Assembly (NCBI GenBank): GCA_903927965.1
Contig: CAIYPA010000437.1
Location: forward strand, 1 to 64,000
DNA from: an uncultured Bacteroidia bacterium
Lineage (GTDB): Bacteria; Bacteroidota; Bacteroidia; Bacteroidales; Prolixibacteraceae
Reading direction: 5' to 3'
DNA: 64,000 nt
Shown here piece after piece: positions 1 through 8,487 of this stretch; positions within the stretch are counted from its first letter, which is position 1, and each line of letters begins with the position of its first letter. The translations under genes and the position numbers were made by a program. Below the pieces are notes generated by a model. That model saw only the letters and a program-made list of their open reading frames with translations. It searched no databases and was not told the origin of the DNA.

Positions 1-141
1 AGGAAGGAGGTTCAGGCAAAAACAAAAAACATAGTGGCTCCATTTTCTTGGCAACAAATTGCTGCCAGAAGCTACTGCTTTGCCTTTGCCCGTGCCAGAA
101 ATAAAAACACACTCAAAAAATTGTTTTCGCTGAATCGCTGA
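1..141 (+). CDS. Possible C-terminal tail of an unknown plus-strand protein
   Basis: Plus-strand frame 1 is open from base 1 to a TGA at 139-141 (46 codons) and reads KEVQAKTKNIVAPFSWQQIA followed by a basic tail. The FSWQQIA stretch with downstream Arg and Lys resembles the last helix of group 1 glycosyltransferases, but this is a guess from a short segment. The stop falls exactly where the antisense TonB receptor stops looking like its family, so one of the two frames here is probably not original. Confidence 0.25.
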   Translation, partial: RKEVQAKTKNIVAPFSWQQIAARSYCFAFARARNKNTLKKLFSLNR

Positions 142-1524
142 TAAAAGAGTGCTAAAACCATTTTCTGAAACGATAGTATTCAACGTACTTCCAATTGTGA
201 CCACATTTTTCATCAATAAGTCATACTTCATCCCAGTGGCAGTAAAACCAGTTTTGTTGGTATGCCTGGAACTGAATTTTGTATTGAGATAAGAGGTGAG
301 CACAAAACTGTAATTCCGGTTATGAATCCTGTTTTTGGGAATCAGGTCCAAATTGGTTACCATTCCATCCGTTGAATAGTCTAGTCCATTCATTGTGGCA
401 GCCAATGTTGTTTTCACATACTGCGTCTTGTTCAGCGAAATCTTATGGCTTAAGCCAACTGCGCCCATGTATTGTTTAACATCCTGTTGCTCCTTGTCGC
501 TGTCGTATTTCCATTGCGATTGATCGGTTTTTGGTTCTGCTCCCGAACCATCGGTTAACCCAATTCCCCATAAAGAGAATGTTCCCGTCTTTTTAGTAAG
601 GAAATTCAATTTAAAAGAGATATCCTGGTAAGTTGTTCCACCTGCATTTTCTGGCAATATGGATTCAAGCAGTGCCAATGTCGAGTAGCGGTAGTTGAAA
701 AGATAGGTAGAACTCCCGTTTTTCTTAAAGGGACCTTCTGCAGATGCATCGATCCCAAGAAGCCCCAGTTGGACAGTGTGTTCAGGAGTGATATTCCCGT
801 TGCGCATAAAGATATCAAAAACACCCGACAAGGCATTGCTGTATTCGGCAGGCATGGCTCCCGAGAAAAAATCAGAATTGGCAAGAAGCTGACTGCTCAG
901 TGCGGTCAATCCACCTCCACCGAAAGTCGTCATATCGGCAAAATGGTTTGGGTTGGGTATTTCGATCCCCTCCATTTTCCATTGCAACGATTGCGGACTG
1001 TTCCCACGAATGGCAATCGCATTGTTACTGACGTTGCTCGATACTCCGGCAAAGGAAGAAACCAACCGTGCAGGGTCGTCAAATCCACCGGCATAACGCG
1101 TTGCTTCTTCGACACTCAACATTTTGGCACTTACCGAAGCTAAATTGTTTAATGGCAGTTCCTTATTAACATTGGGTTTTACCACCACTTCCGAAAGTAA
1201 ACCGGTATTTTCTTTCATTTGAATAGTCATGGAAAGCTCCTTTCCGGATGAAACCTGAACTTCCTTTATGATATAAGGTTCGTATCCAATCATCGAGACC
1301 TGCAGTTGGTACCTTCCAACAGGGACATCGCGAATGATAAATTTCCCCTGGCCATCCGTGGATGCCCCAAAACCTGTGTTTAAGAGAATTGTATTGGCAA
1401 AAGGCAAAGGCTCATTGGAAGCGTTGTCGATTACTGTCCCCCGAATAGTTTGGGTGGGCAATTGTGAATAGGAAAGAATGCAAAATGCATTTAGCAGAAT
1501 TAAAACCAGGGAAAAACGGGTCAT
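1..1524 (-). CDS. TonB-dependent receptor, carboxypeptidase-like N-terminal domain (partial)
   Basis: Outer-membrane active-transport receptor; the first 508 codons are in the window and the frame is still open at base 1. A signal peptide (MTRFSLVLILLNAFCILSYSQ) ends near residue 21. Residues about 27-100 form the carboxypeptidase-regulatory-like beta domain (GTVIDNASNEPLPFANT, then DGQGKF). The plug follows at about 110-240, with the family hallmarks FAGVSSNVSNNAIAIRGNSP and GIEIPNPNHFAD. Barrel strands then run to about residue 462. After the segment ENGFSTLLSA the residues (IQRKQFFECVFISGTGKGK...) no longer look like a barrel and are Cys- and Phe-rich, while the opposite strand is open; see findings. 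The ligand cannot be told from sequence. It lies 84 bases downstream of the PAS-LuxR gene on the same strand. Confidence 0.85.
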   Translation of the reverse strand, partial: MTRFSLVLILLNAFCILSYSQLPTQTIRGTVIDNASNEPLPFANTILLNTGFGASTDGQGKFIIRDVPVGRYQLQVSMIGYEPYIIKEVQVSSGKELSMTIQMKENTGLLSEVVVKPNVNKELPLNNLASVSAKMLSVEEATRYAGGFDDPARLVSSFAGVSSNVSNNAIAIRGNSPQSLQWKMEGIEIPNPNHFADMTTFGGGGLTALSSQLLANSDFFSGAMPAEYSNALSGVFDIFMRNGNITPEHTVQLGLLGIDASAEGPFKKNGSSTYLFNYRYSTLALLESILPENAGGTTYQDISFKLNFLTKKTGTFSLWGIGLTDGSGAEPKTDQSQWKYDSDKEQQDVKQYMGAVGLSHKISLNKTQYVKTTLAATMNGLDYSTDGMVTNLDLIPKNRIHNRNYSFVLTSYLNTKFSSRHTNKTGFTATGMKYDLLMKNVVTIGSTLNTIVSENGFSTLLSAIQRKQFFECVFISGTGKGKAVASGSNLLPRKWSHYVFCFCLNLLP

Positions 1525-1608
1525 AACAATATGATTTTATAATTACTTTGAAGGATCAAAAGTCTTTCAAAATCATATTTTATGCAATACTGATTTATAA
1601 GTACAAGT

Positions 1609-2394
1609 TTATAAAAGCCCGAGTTTTGAGGCAAAAGCGACAGCCTCCATCGAATTATTCGCACCCAGTTTTTCCAAAACCCTCTGCCGATGTGTATTAA
1701 CAGTGTGCAAACTAATGTCCAGATTGTCTGAAATCTCCTTGCTAAGTAGTCCATTCTTCACCATCCGGAGAATCTGGAGCTCTCTTTTAGATAAAGTCGT
1801 ACTCATTGATTCCTCACTTTTCTTCTTGCCCTGGAAGGGGATCAACCTGCCAGTCCTGAAATCGAACAACTGGCTTTTGAACCCCTCTTCCAACTTCTGG
1901 TTGGGAGATATGTCGATTACACTCATCGACAACCACACGTTCCCATGTATATCCAATTCCAAAATCTGGTGTTGCTCAATTACCCGAATATAATCGTTGT
2001 TGGAATTTAATATCCTATACTCGTTGATAAGTTTGTAGTTTGTCCTTTCATCGGTCGAAAATTTCAGGTAGAGTTTAAGTAAGGACACGCCCATGTACAT
2101 CAACTCAGCGAAATCGTCAGGATGGATCTTTTCATCCAGGAAGACCTGACCTTTTTCTTCGATCATTTTTAAATCAAAACCCAAAAGTTGCCCAAAATTC
2201 GGCGAATAAAAGACATGTTCCTTTTTGAAAATATCAAAAACGCTGATCCCACTCTTGCCAATATTGGCCAAGGTTTGCAAAAAAGGCCTGTGTTTATCAA
2301 GAATTGAATAATCCAAATCTGCTGGCACGAATTGCTGGGTATTTAACAACTCAAGATAAGTGAGGGTAACTTTTTCATCTGCCCTATTTTTCAT
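1609..2394 (-). CDS. PAS domain LuxR-type transcriptional regulator
   Basis: Cytoplasmic DNA-binding regulator of 261 residues. The middle region (about 55-170) looks like a PAS fold (SVFDIFKKEHVFYSPNFGQL, then EKIHPDDFAEL and the strand region YRILNSNNDYIRVIEQHQI). The C-terminus (about 197-261) is a GerE/LuxR helix-turn-helix: LSKRELQILRMVKNG, LSKEISDNLDISLHTVNTHR. There is no receiver domain or aspartate pocket, so the signal is presumably sensed by the PAS domain. In Bacteroidota this architecture is common and mostly uncharacterised. Its position just upstream of the TonB receptor on the same strand suggests, but does not prove, that it controls that gene. Confidence 0.85.
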   Translation of the reverse strand: MKNRADEKVTLTYLELLNTQQFVPADLDYSILDKHRPFLQTLANIGKSGISVFDIFKKEHVFYSPNFGQLLGFDLKMIEEKGQVFLDEKIHPDDFAELMYMGVSLLKLYLKFSTDERTNYKLINEYRILNSNNDYIRVIEQHQILELDIHGNVWLSMSVIDISPNQKLEEGFKSQLFDFRTGRLIPFQGKKKSEESMSTTLSKRELQILRMVKNGLLSKEISDNLDISLHTVNTHRQRVLEKLGANNSMEAVAFASKLGLL

Positions 2395-2436
2395 AAAAAC
2401 TCATTACTAGCAGGTTATCAGGTAATCAATAAATTT

Positions 2437-3069
2437 TTACAAGTAGTCACTTATCGCTGAAAATGAAATCATTTCAACCCCTCTGGATAACCAGGTTTCA
2501 AAAGGCAAAGGGAGGTTGGGTAACTCTTTGATCGCATCCTTGATCACAAAGACGTGAATTCCCCTTTCAACCAAGCCCATGACAGCTTTATCGACACAGA
2601 TGTTGGTGGTCACTCCATAAACAAACACCTGGTCGGGATGGAGGATTTGGAGGATCTTTTCGGTATATTGATTGCCAATGAACACATCAAAAGCATCTTT
2701 TCGGATCACAATGTTCCTGAACCGGTGCGGATCGTCAAGTTCTTCAAAAATCCCAAGTTCACTGTCCCAATCAATTAACAATGGAGCCTCGGGTTCAGTT
2801 TCGCTGATAAATTGGGCACCGGATGTCCCCGCCATGCAATGGTATGGAAAACTTGTCTTATAATCTGGTAAATTCGAAAGTTCCTGAGAATTAATAAAGT
2901 GATAATCACAAGTATTGATCACCCTGACACCTTCGGTTTTGGCAAAATCGGTTATTTCTTTTAAAACCAGCCTGATCCCTTCAGCACCTTGCACATACAG
3001 TTTACCCGATTGATCAATAAAATCCTCCTGTGTATCCACATTCCAGAAAATACTCCGCTTAGTGTCCAT
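2437..3069 (-). CDS. Isochorismatase-family hydrolase, nicotinamidase-like
   Basis: Cysteine hydrolase of 210 residues. The catalytic triad of the family is visible: Asp12 (NVDTQEDFI), Lys124 (VIRKDAFDVF) and Cys158 (GVTTNICVDKA). Asp55 and His57 (TCDYHF) match the metal-binding residues of nicotinamidases, and FPYHCMAGTSGAQF resembles the substrate-side loop of PncA. The likely reaction is nicotinamide to nicotinate plus ammonia, which would feed pncB (nicotinate phosphoribosyltransferase) at 25.7 kb, but amidases of other small molecules share these motifs. It starts 31 bases after the dsbD-like gene ends and may be co-transcribed with it. Confidence 0.8.
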   Translation of the reverse strand: MDTKRSIFWNVDTQEDFIDQSGKLYVQGAEGIRLVLKEITDFAKTEGVRVINTCDYHFINSQELSNLPDYKTSFPYHCMAGTSGAQFISETEPEAPLLIDWDSELGIFEELDDPHRFRNIVIRKDAFDVFIGNQYTEKILQILHPDQVFVYGVTTNICVDKAVMGLVERGIHVFVIKDAIKELPNLPLPFETWLSRGVEMISFSAISDYL

Positions 3070-3100
3070 TGGTAAGTAGTTTTTGATTAATAATTACTTG

Positions 3101-5095
3101 TCATTTTTGTTTGGCTTTGAAAGCGGCCAAACCTTTGTCCAAAAAGTCGATAAAATGCTCCGGATTTAAATCCCTCGCAGTAGGTTCAACCAGCAATTCC
3201 TGGTTATGGTCAAGCAATACATAATAAGGCTGGGCATTTACCCCAAATTTGGATATCTGAAAATCGGCAAATTTCTTTCCGATCGTCTTTTTTATTTTTT
3301 GATCATATGTTGATGTAACCCATTCTTTTTCAGGTAGATTTGTTTTGTCATCAACGTAAAGGGCTACAATTACGAAATTATTTTTTAACCGTTCAAGCAC
3401 ACGTGGATCAGACCAGACATTTGCTTCCATCTCCCTGCAGTTTACACATCCATGACCTGTAAAATCAATGAACACGGGTTTATTTTGAGCTTTGGCACAG
3501 GCCATTCCCTGTTCAAAATCGAAATATCCTTCCAATCCATGTGGCAATTCTAGAAACTCGCTAAATTTGGGCTTTTCGCAAAGCGCATTGCCTTTATTAG
3601 CGAATTTATCAATTCCCGGGGCATGATCCACCAGTTTTACCTCATCCCTGATAATCTTGTGCAGATCAAAATCATGCGATGTCATCGGTGGAAGGTAGCC
3701 TGATATCGCTTTCAATGGGGCTCCAAACATTCCGGGAAGGAGATAAACAACAAAAGAGAAGGTGATCAGGGACATCATCAGTCGTGGAACGGTTATAAAT
3801 TTTGTGTCACTATCGTGGGCAAATTTCATTTTCCCAAGCAGATAGAATCCCATCATTGTAAAAATAACAATCCATAGGGCGATATAGACTTCCCGGTCGA
3901 GAATCCTCCAATGATAAGTCTGGTCGGCAATACTCAGAAATTTCAGTCCGAGCGCCAATTCGACAAAACCAAGGACCACTTTCACCGAATTCAGCCACCC
4001 CCCCGATTTGGGGAGGTTCGACAACCACTGCGGGAAAATGGCAAAAAGTGTAAACGGTAAAGCAAAAGCCAATGAAAAGCCAAGCATCCCAATGATTGGT
4101 TTTATGACCATCCCCCCCGCAGATTCGACCAAAATTGCCCCGACGATCGGCCCGGTACAACTGAACGATACCAATACGAGGGTCAAAGCCATGAAAAAAG
4201 CGCCGCCTATTCCCCCTTTATCGGCCTGGCTATCCGACTTGTTCACCCAATTGCTTGGAAGGATAATTTCGAACGCACCAAAAAAAGAGAAAGCAAAAAC
4301 AGTAAAAATCAGAAAAAACAGGACATTAGGGATCCAATGGGTACTTAACCAATTGGCAAAATCAGCCCCGAGGGTAAGGGCAACCACAGTACCTATTAAT
4401 GTGTATATCAATATAATAGATCCGCCATAGACAAATGCCTGGATCTTTGCCTGCAACCTCGATTTGCTGCTGTTCATAAAGAATGAGACCGTCATCGGGA
4501 TCATCGGAAAAACACAGGGCGTAAGTATCGCAGCCAATCCTGCAACAAAACTAAATACCAAGAACCACCACAAACCATGTTGTGGCGCTGCTTTGTTTAT
4601 TGCGACAGGTTTAACAGTCGTTTTAGCCGGAGCCGTTCCTGCAATGTCAAAACTAAAATCCAGATCGTCGAGGGTACAGGTCTCGTTGTTGCAACTTTGG
4701 TACTCGACAGCCCCTTTGATGCTAAACGATTGATTTGTAATGACTTTAATCGTTTGTGTAAAAATGGCTTCATTGCTGAAAAATTCGAGGTCCATGTTAA
4801 AAATCTTGTCATGTTCCTTTGTTGGTTTAGTTTTAGGCGATATATCTCCCACCAATTGATATTTGGAACTATCGGGATTAAATGTAAAGCTTGTTTTAAT
4901 GGGTCCTCCGTCAGGCAAACTTGTGGAATAGAGATGCCATCCAGCATCGATTTTAGAACTGAACGTGAGTTCAATTTCTCCATTTCCGGTAGATTTCTGC
5001 GAAAAACTCCATTTGACCGGTTTGGTCAGTTGACCTGAAGATAGGATACTTGTACTTAATATCAGGGATATTAAGAGAATAAGTGTTTTTGTCAT
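3101..5095 (-). CDS. DsbD-family thiol:disulfide interchange protein
   Basis: Inner-membrane protein of 664 residues that passes electrons from cytoplasmic thioredoxin to the periplasm. A signal peptide (1-21) precedes a DsbC-like periplasmic domain (25-150) with the pair Cys135/Cys140 (CNNETC). A membrane domain of about eight helices (175-465) begins with AAILTPCVFPMIPMTV (Cys194, the CxFP signature), and a second redox-site Cys lies in the SFSCTGPIVGA helix. The C-terminal thioredoxin domain (about 500-664) carries the active site GCVNC (near 549-552). All three modules of DsbD are therefore present. Its own promoter-like box lies just 5' (5121-5128), after the terminator of the RNase G gene. 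Confidence 0.92.
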   Translation of the reverse strand: MTKTLILLISLILSTSILSSGQLTKPVKWSFSQKSTGNGEIELTFSSKIDAGWHLYSTSLPDGGPIKTSFTFNPDSSKYQLVGDISPKTKPTKEHDKIFNMDLEFFSNEAIFTQTIKVITNQSFSIKGAVEYQSCNNETCTLDDLDFSFDIAGTAPAKTTVKPVAINKAAPQHGLWWFLVFSFVAGLAAILTPCVFPMIPMTVSFFMNSSKSRLQAKIQAFVYGGSIILIYTLIGTVVALTLGADFANWLSTHWIPNVLFFLIFTVFAFSFFGAFEIILPSNWVNKSDSQADKGGIGGAFFMALTLVLVSFSCTGPIVGAILVESAGGMVIKPIIGMLGFSLAFALPFTLFAIFPQWLSNLPKSGGWLNSVKVVLGFVELALGLKFLSIADQTYHWRILDREVYIALWIVIFTMMGFYLLGKMKFAHDSDTKFITVPRLMMSLITFSFVVYLLPGMFGAPLKAISGYLPPMTSHDFDLHKIIRDEVKLVDHAPGIDKFANKGNALCEKPKFSEFLELPHGLEGYFDFEQGMACAKAQNKPVFIDFTGHGCVNCREMEANVWSDPRVLERLKNNFVIVALYVDDKTNLPEKEWVTSTYDQKIKKTIGKKFADFQISKFGVNAQPYYVLLDHNQELLVEPTARDLNPEHFIDFLDKGLAAFKAKQK

Positions 5096-5120
5096 AATTT
5101 TAAAAATCAGAATTTCAATT

Positions 5121-5128
5121 CAAAACTA
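5121..5128 (-). promoter_or_regulatory. -7 promoter box of dsbD-like gene
   Basis: On the minus strand the bases read TAGTTTTG, matching the Bacteroidota -7 consensus TAnnTTTG, 25 bases before the dsbD-like ATG and immediately after the rng terminator. No clear -33 TTG is visible because that region is inside the terminator stem, so the call rests on one box. Confidence 0.35.
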
Positions 5129-5129
5129 C

Positions 5130-5166
5130 AAAAAAAGCTCATGCTTGTATTGCATGAGCTTTTTTT
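5130..5166 (-). terminator. Rho-independent terminator of rng
   Basis: Inverted repeat GCTCATGC (5137-5144) and GCATGAGC (5152-5159) with a 7-base loop, flanked by a run of A on one side and T on the other, so the stem extends to 15 pairs. It sits 3 bases after the rng stop, read on the minus strand, and ends in a T run. The symmetry would also stop plus-strand transcription. Confidence 0.85.
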
Positions 5167-5168
5167 GT

Positions 5169-6716
5169 TTAGAAGATAATCTCTTCGCCATTCTCGTCGT
5201 AAAACTTTGAATCGAGGAAACTCATCGCGTTGATCTCCTGGATCTGAACTTTTTTACGATATTTCCATCTCCATTTCAAAGCTTTCGAAGGAAATCCCCT
5301 GGTCAGGAATGCCCCAACAAACGGGTGCAGTTTAATGGTCAACTTTCGTTTATGTAGTTCTTCGAAGATGAACCTGATTTTCTGTTCGATCTCTTCGATA
5401 AATAGTAAGGTTGGAGTCACTTTTCCCGAACCTTTGCAAACCGGACAAGTCTCAGCTGTCTCGATTGCCATCTCCTGACGCACCCGCTGCCGGGTAATCT
5501 GCATCAGACAAAACTTGCTCAAAGGCAATATGTTGTGTTTCGTTCTATCGGAAGCCATGGCCTCCTTCATTTTCTCAAAAACTTTTTGTCGGTTTTCGTT
5601 GCCGTGCATATCGATAAAATCAATTACGATTATGCCACCCATATCGCGAAGTCGCAATTGATGGGCTATTTCCTCAGCGGCAGCGAGATTGACCTCAAGG
5701 GCATTTGATTCCTGATCACCTGTTTTCGACCGGTTTCCACTGTTCACGTCAATAACGTGGAAGGCTTCTGTGTGTTCAATGATCAGATAGGCACCGCTCC
5801 TGAATGAGACGGTTTTTCCAAAAGATGCTTTAATTTGTTTATCGATCCCAAAATGTTCGAGAATGGGCAATTTACCATTGTAGTATTTTACCACTTTTTT
5901 CTTCTCAGGATCGATTGTTCCTACATATTCCTTTATCTCTACGGCAATATCCTCGTTGTTCACAAAAATATTGGAAAAATCAGGCGTATATAAATCCCTG
6001 ATCATTCCAATGGTACGGTCAAGTTCCCCTAAAATAAGGGAGGGTGCTGCTTGTTTTTCCAGCTTTACGACCGCATTTTCAAATTTTGTAACCAAACGCC
6101 TTAGTTCGGGATCCAATTCCGCTACACGTTTCCCTTCAGCAGCAGTCCTGACAATAACCCCGTAATTTTTGGGGCATATGCTTTGAACTAATTTTTTTAA
6201 ACGGCTCTTTTCCTCTGCCGATTCGATTTTTTGAGAGACTGAAATTTTGTTGCTGAACGGGATAAGCACCATATTTCTTCCAGCTACTGATATTTCGGAT
6301 GTTAATCTGGGTCCTTTGGTCGAAATCGGCTCCTTGGCGATTTGCACCAAAATTGTCTGACCTGACTTGAGTACATCAGTAATTTTCCCATCTTTCGGAA
6401 TATCAGGTTCCGGTTGAACCTTTAACTCAGAAGTCAACTTATTCTTTTTGGAACTTACCTGTTTAAGAAATTTGTTTAAAGTCTGGAATTGAGGCCCTAA
6501 ATCCAAATAATGTAGGAACGCATCTTTCTCGTAGCCAACATCAACAAAAACAGCATTTAATCCGGGCATGATCTTCTTTACCTTGGCAAGGTAAATATCA
6601 CCAACCGAGAATTTTAAATCACTGCTTTCCCTGTTTAGTTCTACCAGTTTTTTGTTTTCGAGTAAAGCGATTTCAACATGTGAGGGCGATACATCAATAA
6701 TCAGTTCATTACTCAC
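5169..6716 (-). CDS. rng: Ribonuclease E/G family endoribonuclease
   Basis: Endoribonuclease of 515 residues for 5S/16S rRNA maturation and mRNA turnover, cytoplasmic. An S1-like RNA-binding domain occupies about residues 35-130 (VGDIYLAKVKKIMPGLNAVF, GYEKDAFLH). The catalytic DNase I-like subdomain has the two metal-binding aspartates in FHVIDVNSGNRS and GGIIVIDFIDM. The zinc-link CPVCKGSG is near residue 420, though only the first CxxC is seen here, as in each subunit of the dimer. The length is that of RNase G, with no long C-terminal degradosome scaffold. It lies downstream of the small basic protein and HU, a common order in Bacteroidota. Confidence 0.93.
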   Translation of the reverse strand: MSNELIIDVSPSHVEIALLENKKLVELNRESSDLKFSVGDIYLAKVKKIMPGLNAVFVDVGYEKDAFLHYLDLGPQFQTLNKFLKQVSSKKNKLTSELKVQPEPDIPKDGKITDVLKSGQTILVQIAKEPISTKGPRLTSEISVAGRNMVLIPFSNKISVSQKIESAEEKSRLKKLVQSICPKNYGVIVRTAAEGKRVAELDPELRRLVTKFENAVVKLEKQAAPSLILGELDRTIGMIRDLYTPDFSNIFVNNEDIAVEIKEYVGTIDPEKKKVVKYYNGKLPILEHFGIDKQIKASFGKTVSFRSGAYLIIEHTEAFHVIDVNSGNRSKTGDQESNALEVNLAAAEEIAHQLRLRDMGGIIVIDFIDMHGNENRQKVFEKMKEAMASDRTKHNILPLSKFCLMQITRQRVRQEMAIETAETCPVCKGSGKVTPTLLFIEEIEQKIRFIFEELHKRKLTIKLHPFVGAFLTRGFPSKALKWRWKYRKKVQIQEINAMSFLDSKFYDENGEEIIF

Positions 6717-6759
6717 GGTCTTTACTCTTACTGTAAATTAAATACTAATAAATACAAGA

Positions 6760-6787
6760 AACCTAAAGTGCAATAGCACTTTAGGTT
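6760..6787 (-). terminator. Hairpin between the small basic protein gene and rng
   Basis: A perfect 12-base-pair stem AACCTAAAGTGC (6760-6771) and GCACTTTAGGTT (6776-6787) with loop AATA. On the minus strand it lies 25 bases after the stop of the 30-residue protein and about 43 bases before the rng ATG. The following bases (TTCTTGTATTTATTAG) are T-rich but not a clean run, so it may attenuate rather than fully stop transcription into rng. Confidence 0.6.
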
Positions 6788-6812
6788 CTAATTCCTTTTC
6801 TACCACAAAAAA

Positions 6813-6905
6813 CTATTTCTTCTTTTTGTGGCGATTTTTCCTCAAACGTTTTTTCCGTTTGTGGGTGGCCATTTTATGTCCTTTTCTTTTTTTACCGCTC
6901 GGCAT
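6813..6905 (-). CDS. 30-residue highly basic protein, probably ribosome-associated
   Basis: A short frame encoding 30 residues, starting MPSGKKRKGHKMATHKRKK and ending in four lysines. Eighteen of 30 residues are Lys or Arg and four more are His. A near-identical tiny protein occurs in this position (between HU and rng) across Bacteroidota as far as I recall. The composition is that of an RNA-binding ribosomal peptide of the bTHX or bL36/bL38 kind, but I cannot assign it to a named ribosomal protein. It sits 17 bases after the HU gene stop, on the same strand, so it is likely co-transcribed with HU. Too short for ordinary gene callers and easily missed. Confidence 0.8.
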   Translation of the reverse strand: MPSGKKRKGHKMATHKRKKRLRKNRHKKKK

Positions 6906-6922
6906 AACTTAAAAACTTTTAA

Positions 6923-7207
6923 TTATTTTACGTTGTTTTTAACGCGACCAACAAAAGTTTTAGCCGGTTTGAAAGAAGGAATAAAATGTTCAGGAATGAT
7001 GATGGTTGTGTTACGGGAAATGTTGCGGGCTGTTTTCTCAGCACGTTTTTTCACGATAAAACTTCCAAAACCACGAAGGTAAACATTGTTTCCTTCTGCA
7101 AGTGAACCCGATACGGTGTCCATAAATGCCTCAACTGCTTTCTGAACAGTTACTTTCTCGATACCTGTGTTCTTCGAAATCTCGTTTACGATATCTGCTT
7201 TTGTCAT
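6923..7207 (-). CDS. HU-family DNA-binding protein
   Basis: Histone-like DNA-bending protein of 94 residues. MTKADIVNEISKNTGIEK forms the helical dimerisation part and the beta-arm holds the HU signature (GFGSFIVKKRAEKTARN, then TIIIPEHFIPSFKPAK). An upstream in-frame ATG at 7246 would add 13 residues (MKTKKVESFKFIA), but the internal ATG at 7207 fits the family start exactly and is chosen. There is no Shine-Dalgarno sequence, only an AT-rich leader, as usual in this phylum. A strong promoter lies at 7256-7282. Confidence 0.93.
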   Translation of the reverse strand: MTKADIVNEISKNTGIEKVTVQKAVEAFMDTVSGSLAEGNNVYLRGFGSFIVKKRAEKTARNISRNTTIIIPEHFIPSFKPAKTFVGRVKNNVK

Positions 7208-7255
7208 TGCTATAAATTTAAATGATTCGACTTTCTTTGTTTTCATTTTGGTTTA

Positions 7256-7282
7256 CAAATATATTGCTTTTGAATTAACCAA
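7256..7282 (-). promoter_or_regulatory. Promoter of the HU gene
   Basis: On the minus strand TATATTTG (7256-7263) matches the Bacteroidota -7 box TAnnTTTG exactly, with TTG (7280-7282) 16 bases upstream as the -33 element. Initiation about 5-7 bases downstream would give a leader of roughly 40 bases to the ATG at 7207. Confidence 0.6.
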
Positions 7283-7341
7283 CATCATACTAATCAATAT
7301 TTTTTGTTCTTTTCGGAAAAATTTTTCAAAAAACTAAAAAT

Positions 7342-8406
7342 ATGCCCGAATTCGATAAAATCTTGATTGCTTGGTATCAACAAAACAAACGAAATCTTCC
7401 CTGGAGATCAAATAACGACCCTTATTTTGTATGGGTATCGGAAATAATCCTTCAACAAACACGAGTGGACACCGGAACCGACTATTTTCTTCGCTTCATC
7501 AAGACTTTTCCTGACGCTATTTCTTTGGCAAATGCTGAAGAAAATGATGTTTTAAAACTTTGGCAAGGATTAGGGTATTATTCCCGCGCCCGAAATATGC
7601 ACGCTGCCGCCTTGCAGATAATAAATGAGTACAAAGGAGGTTTCCCAAGTTCCTATGTTGACATCAGAAAACTAAAGGGTGTTGGGGATTATACTGCTGC
7701 TGCGATTGCCTCTATTTCTTTTGGTCTGCCTTATCCCGTAATTGATGGAAATGTTTTTCGGGTCTTATCAAGGATTTTTGGAGTGGAAACTGCAATCGAT
7801 ACCTTAAAAGGCAAGAGGGAATTTACTGAATTGGCCTCGCTTTTAATAGACAAGGAAAACCCTGGTCAATTTAATGAAGCACTGATGGAATTCGGGGCTT
7901 TGCAATGCACACCCAAAAATCCCGAATGTCCGACTTGCCCATTCAATGACCGATGCATTGCCCTTTCAAAAAATGAAATTTCAAATCTTCCGGTCAAGTT
8001 AAAACAAACAAAAGTCAGAAAAAGGTACTTTAATTATTTATTAGTCAACGATGGAAATAGTTTTTACATTGAAAAAAGAGTTGAGAAGGATATTTGGCAC
8101 AATCTGTATCAGTTCCCGCTTATTGAAACATCTGACACCGTAAACCTTGAAGAACTTATTTCCAATGAACGCTTTGTTAATCTGTTCGACCCAAAAGAGA
8201 TTGTAATTGGCTCAATGGGACCAGAAATCGTACACCTTTTGACCCATCAGCGCTTACATGTCAAGTTTATTGACATCAAATCTTTAAAAGTTGTACCACA
8301 AATCAACTGGATTAAGGTAAGCCTCACGGGGATAAACAATTTTCCAGTCCCCAAAATAATCAATGACTTCTTGTTGGAGATGCATTCAAACAATAATGAG
8401 GAATAG
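7342..8406 (+). CDS. mutY: A/G-specific adenine glycosylase
   Basis: DNA repair enzyme of 354 residues that removes adenine opposite 8-oxoguanine. Glu34 (SEIILQQTRVDT) and Asp135 (YPVIDGNVFRVLSR) are the catalytic residues. The helix-hairpin-helix is at about 108-130 (LKGVGDYTAAAIASI). The [4Fe-4S] loop has all four cysteines with canonical spacing C-x6-C-x2-C-x5-C at 189, 196, 199 and 205. The C-terminal 120 residues form the NUDIX-like domain that reads 8-oxoguanine. It is transcribed divergently from HU and precedes ssb. Confidence 0.95.
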   Translation: MPEFDKILIAWYQQNKRNLPWRSNNDPYFVWVSEIILQQTRVDTGTDYFLRFIKTFPDAISLANAEENDVLKLWQGLGYYSRARNMHAAALQIINEYKGGFPSSYVDIRKLKGVGDYTAAAIASISFGLPYPVIDGNVFRVLSRIFGVETAIDTLKGKREFTELASLLIDKENPGQFNEALMEFGALQCTPKNPECPTCPFNDRCIALSKNEISNLPVKLKQTKVRKRYFNYLLVNDGNSFYIEKRVEKDIWHNLYQFPLIETSDTVNLEELISNERFVNLFDPKEIVIGSMGPEIVHLLTHQRLHVKFIDIKSLKVVPQINWIKVSLTGINNFPVPKIINDFLLEMHSNNNEE

Positions 8407-8429
8407 TCAGAAATTATCACGTTTATTGT

Positions 8430-8437
8430 TATCTTTG
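8430..8437 (+). promoter_or_regulatory. -7 box upstream of ssb
   Basis: TATCTTTG matches TAnnTTTG and lies about 50 bases before the ssb ATG, just past the mutY stop. No convincing TTG at the -33 distance. It suggests ssb can be transcribed independently of mutY. Confidence 0.4.
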
Positions 8438-8487
8438 AGAAGTAAATTTTTAGTAACTTAGACATATTAACCAATATTCTAAAGATT

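Noticed and set aside
4577-5038. 153-codon plus-strand ORF inside the dsbD-like gene
   Set aside because: It is antisense to a well-supported gene with complete domains; its translation shows no motif or composition of a real protein.
5130-5166. Small RNA or riboswitch at the rng-dsbD gap
   Set aside because: A simple hairpin with T run after the stop codon is fully explained as a terminator.
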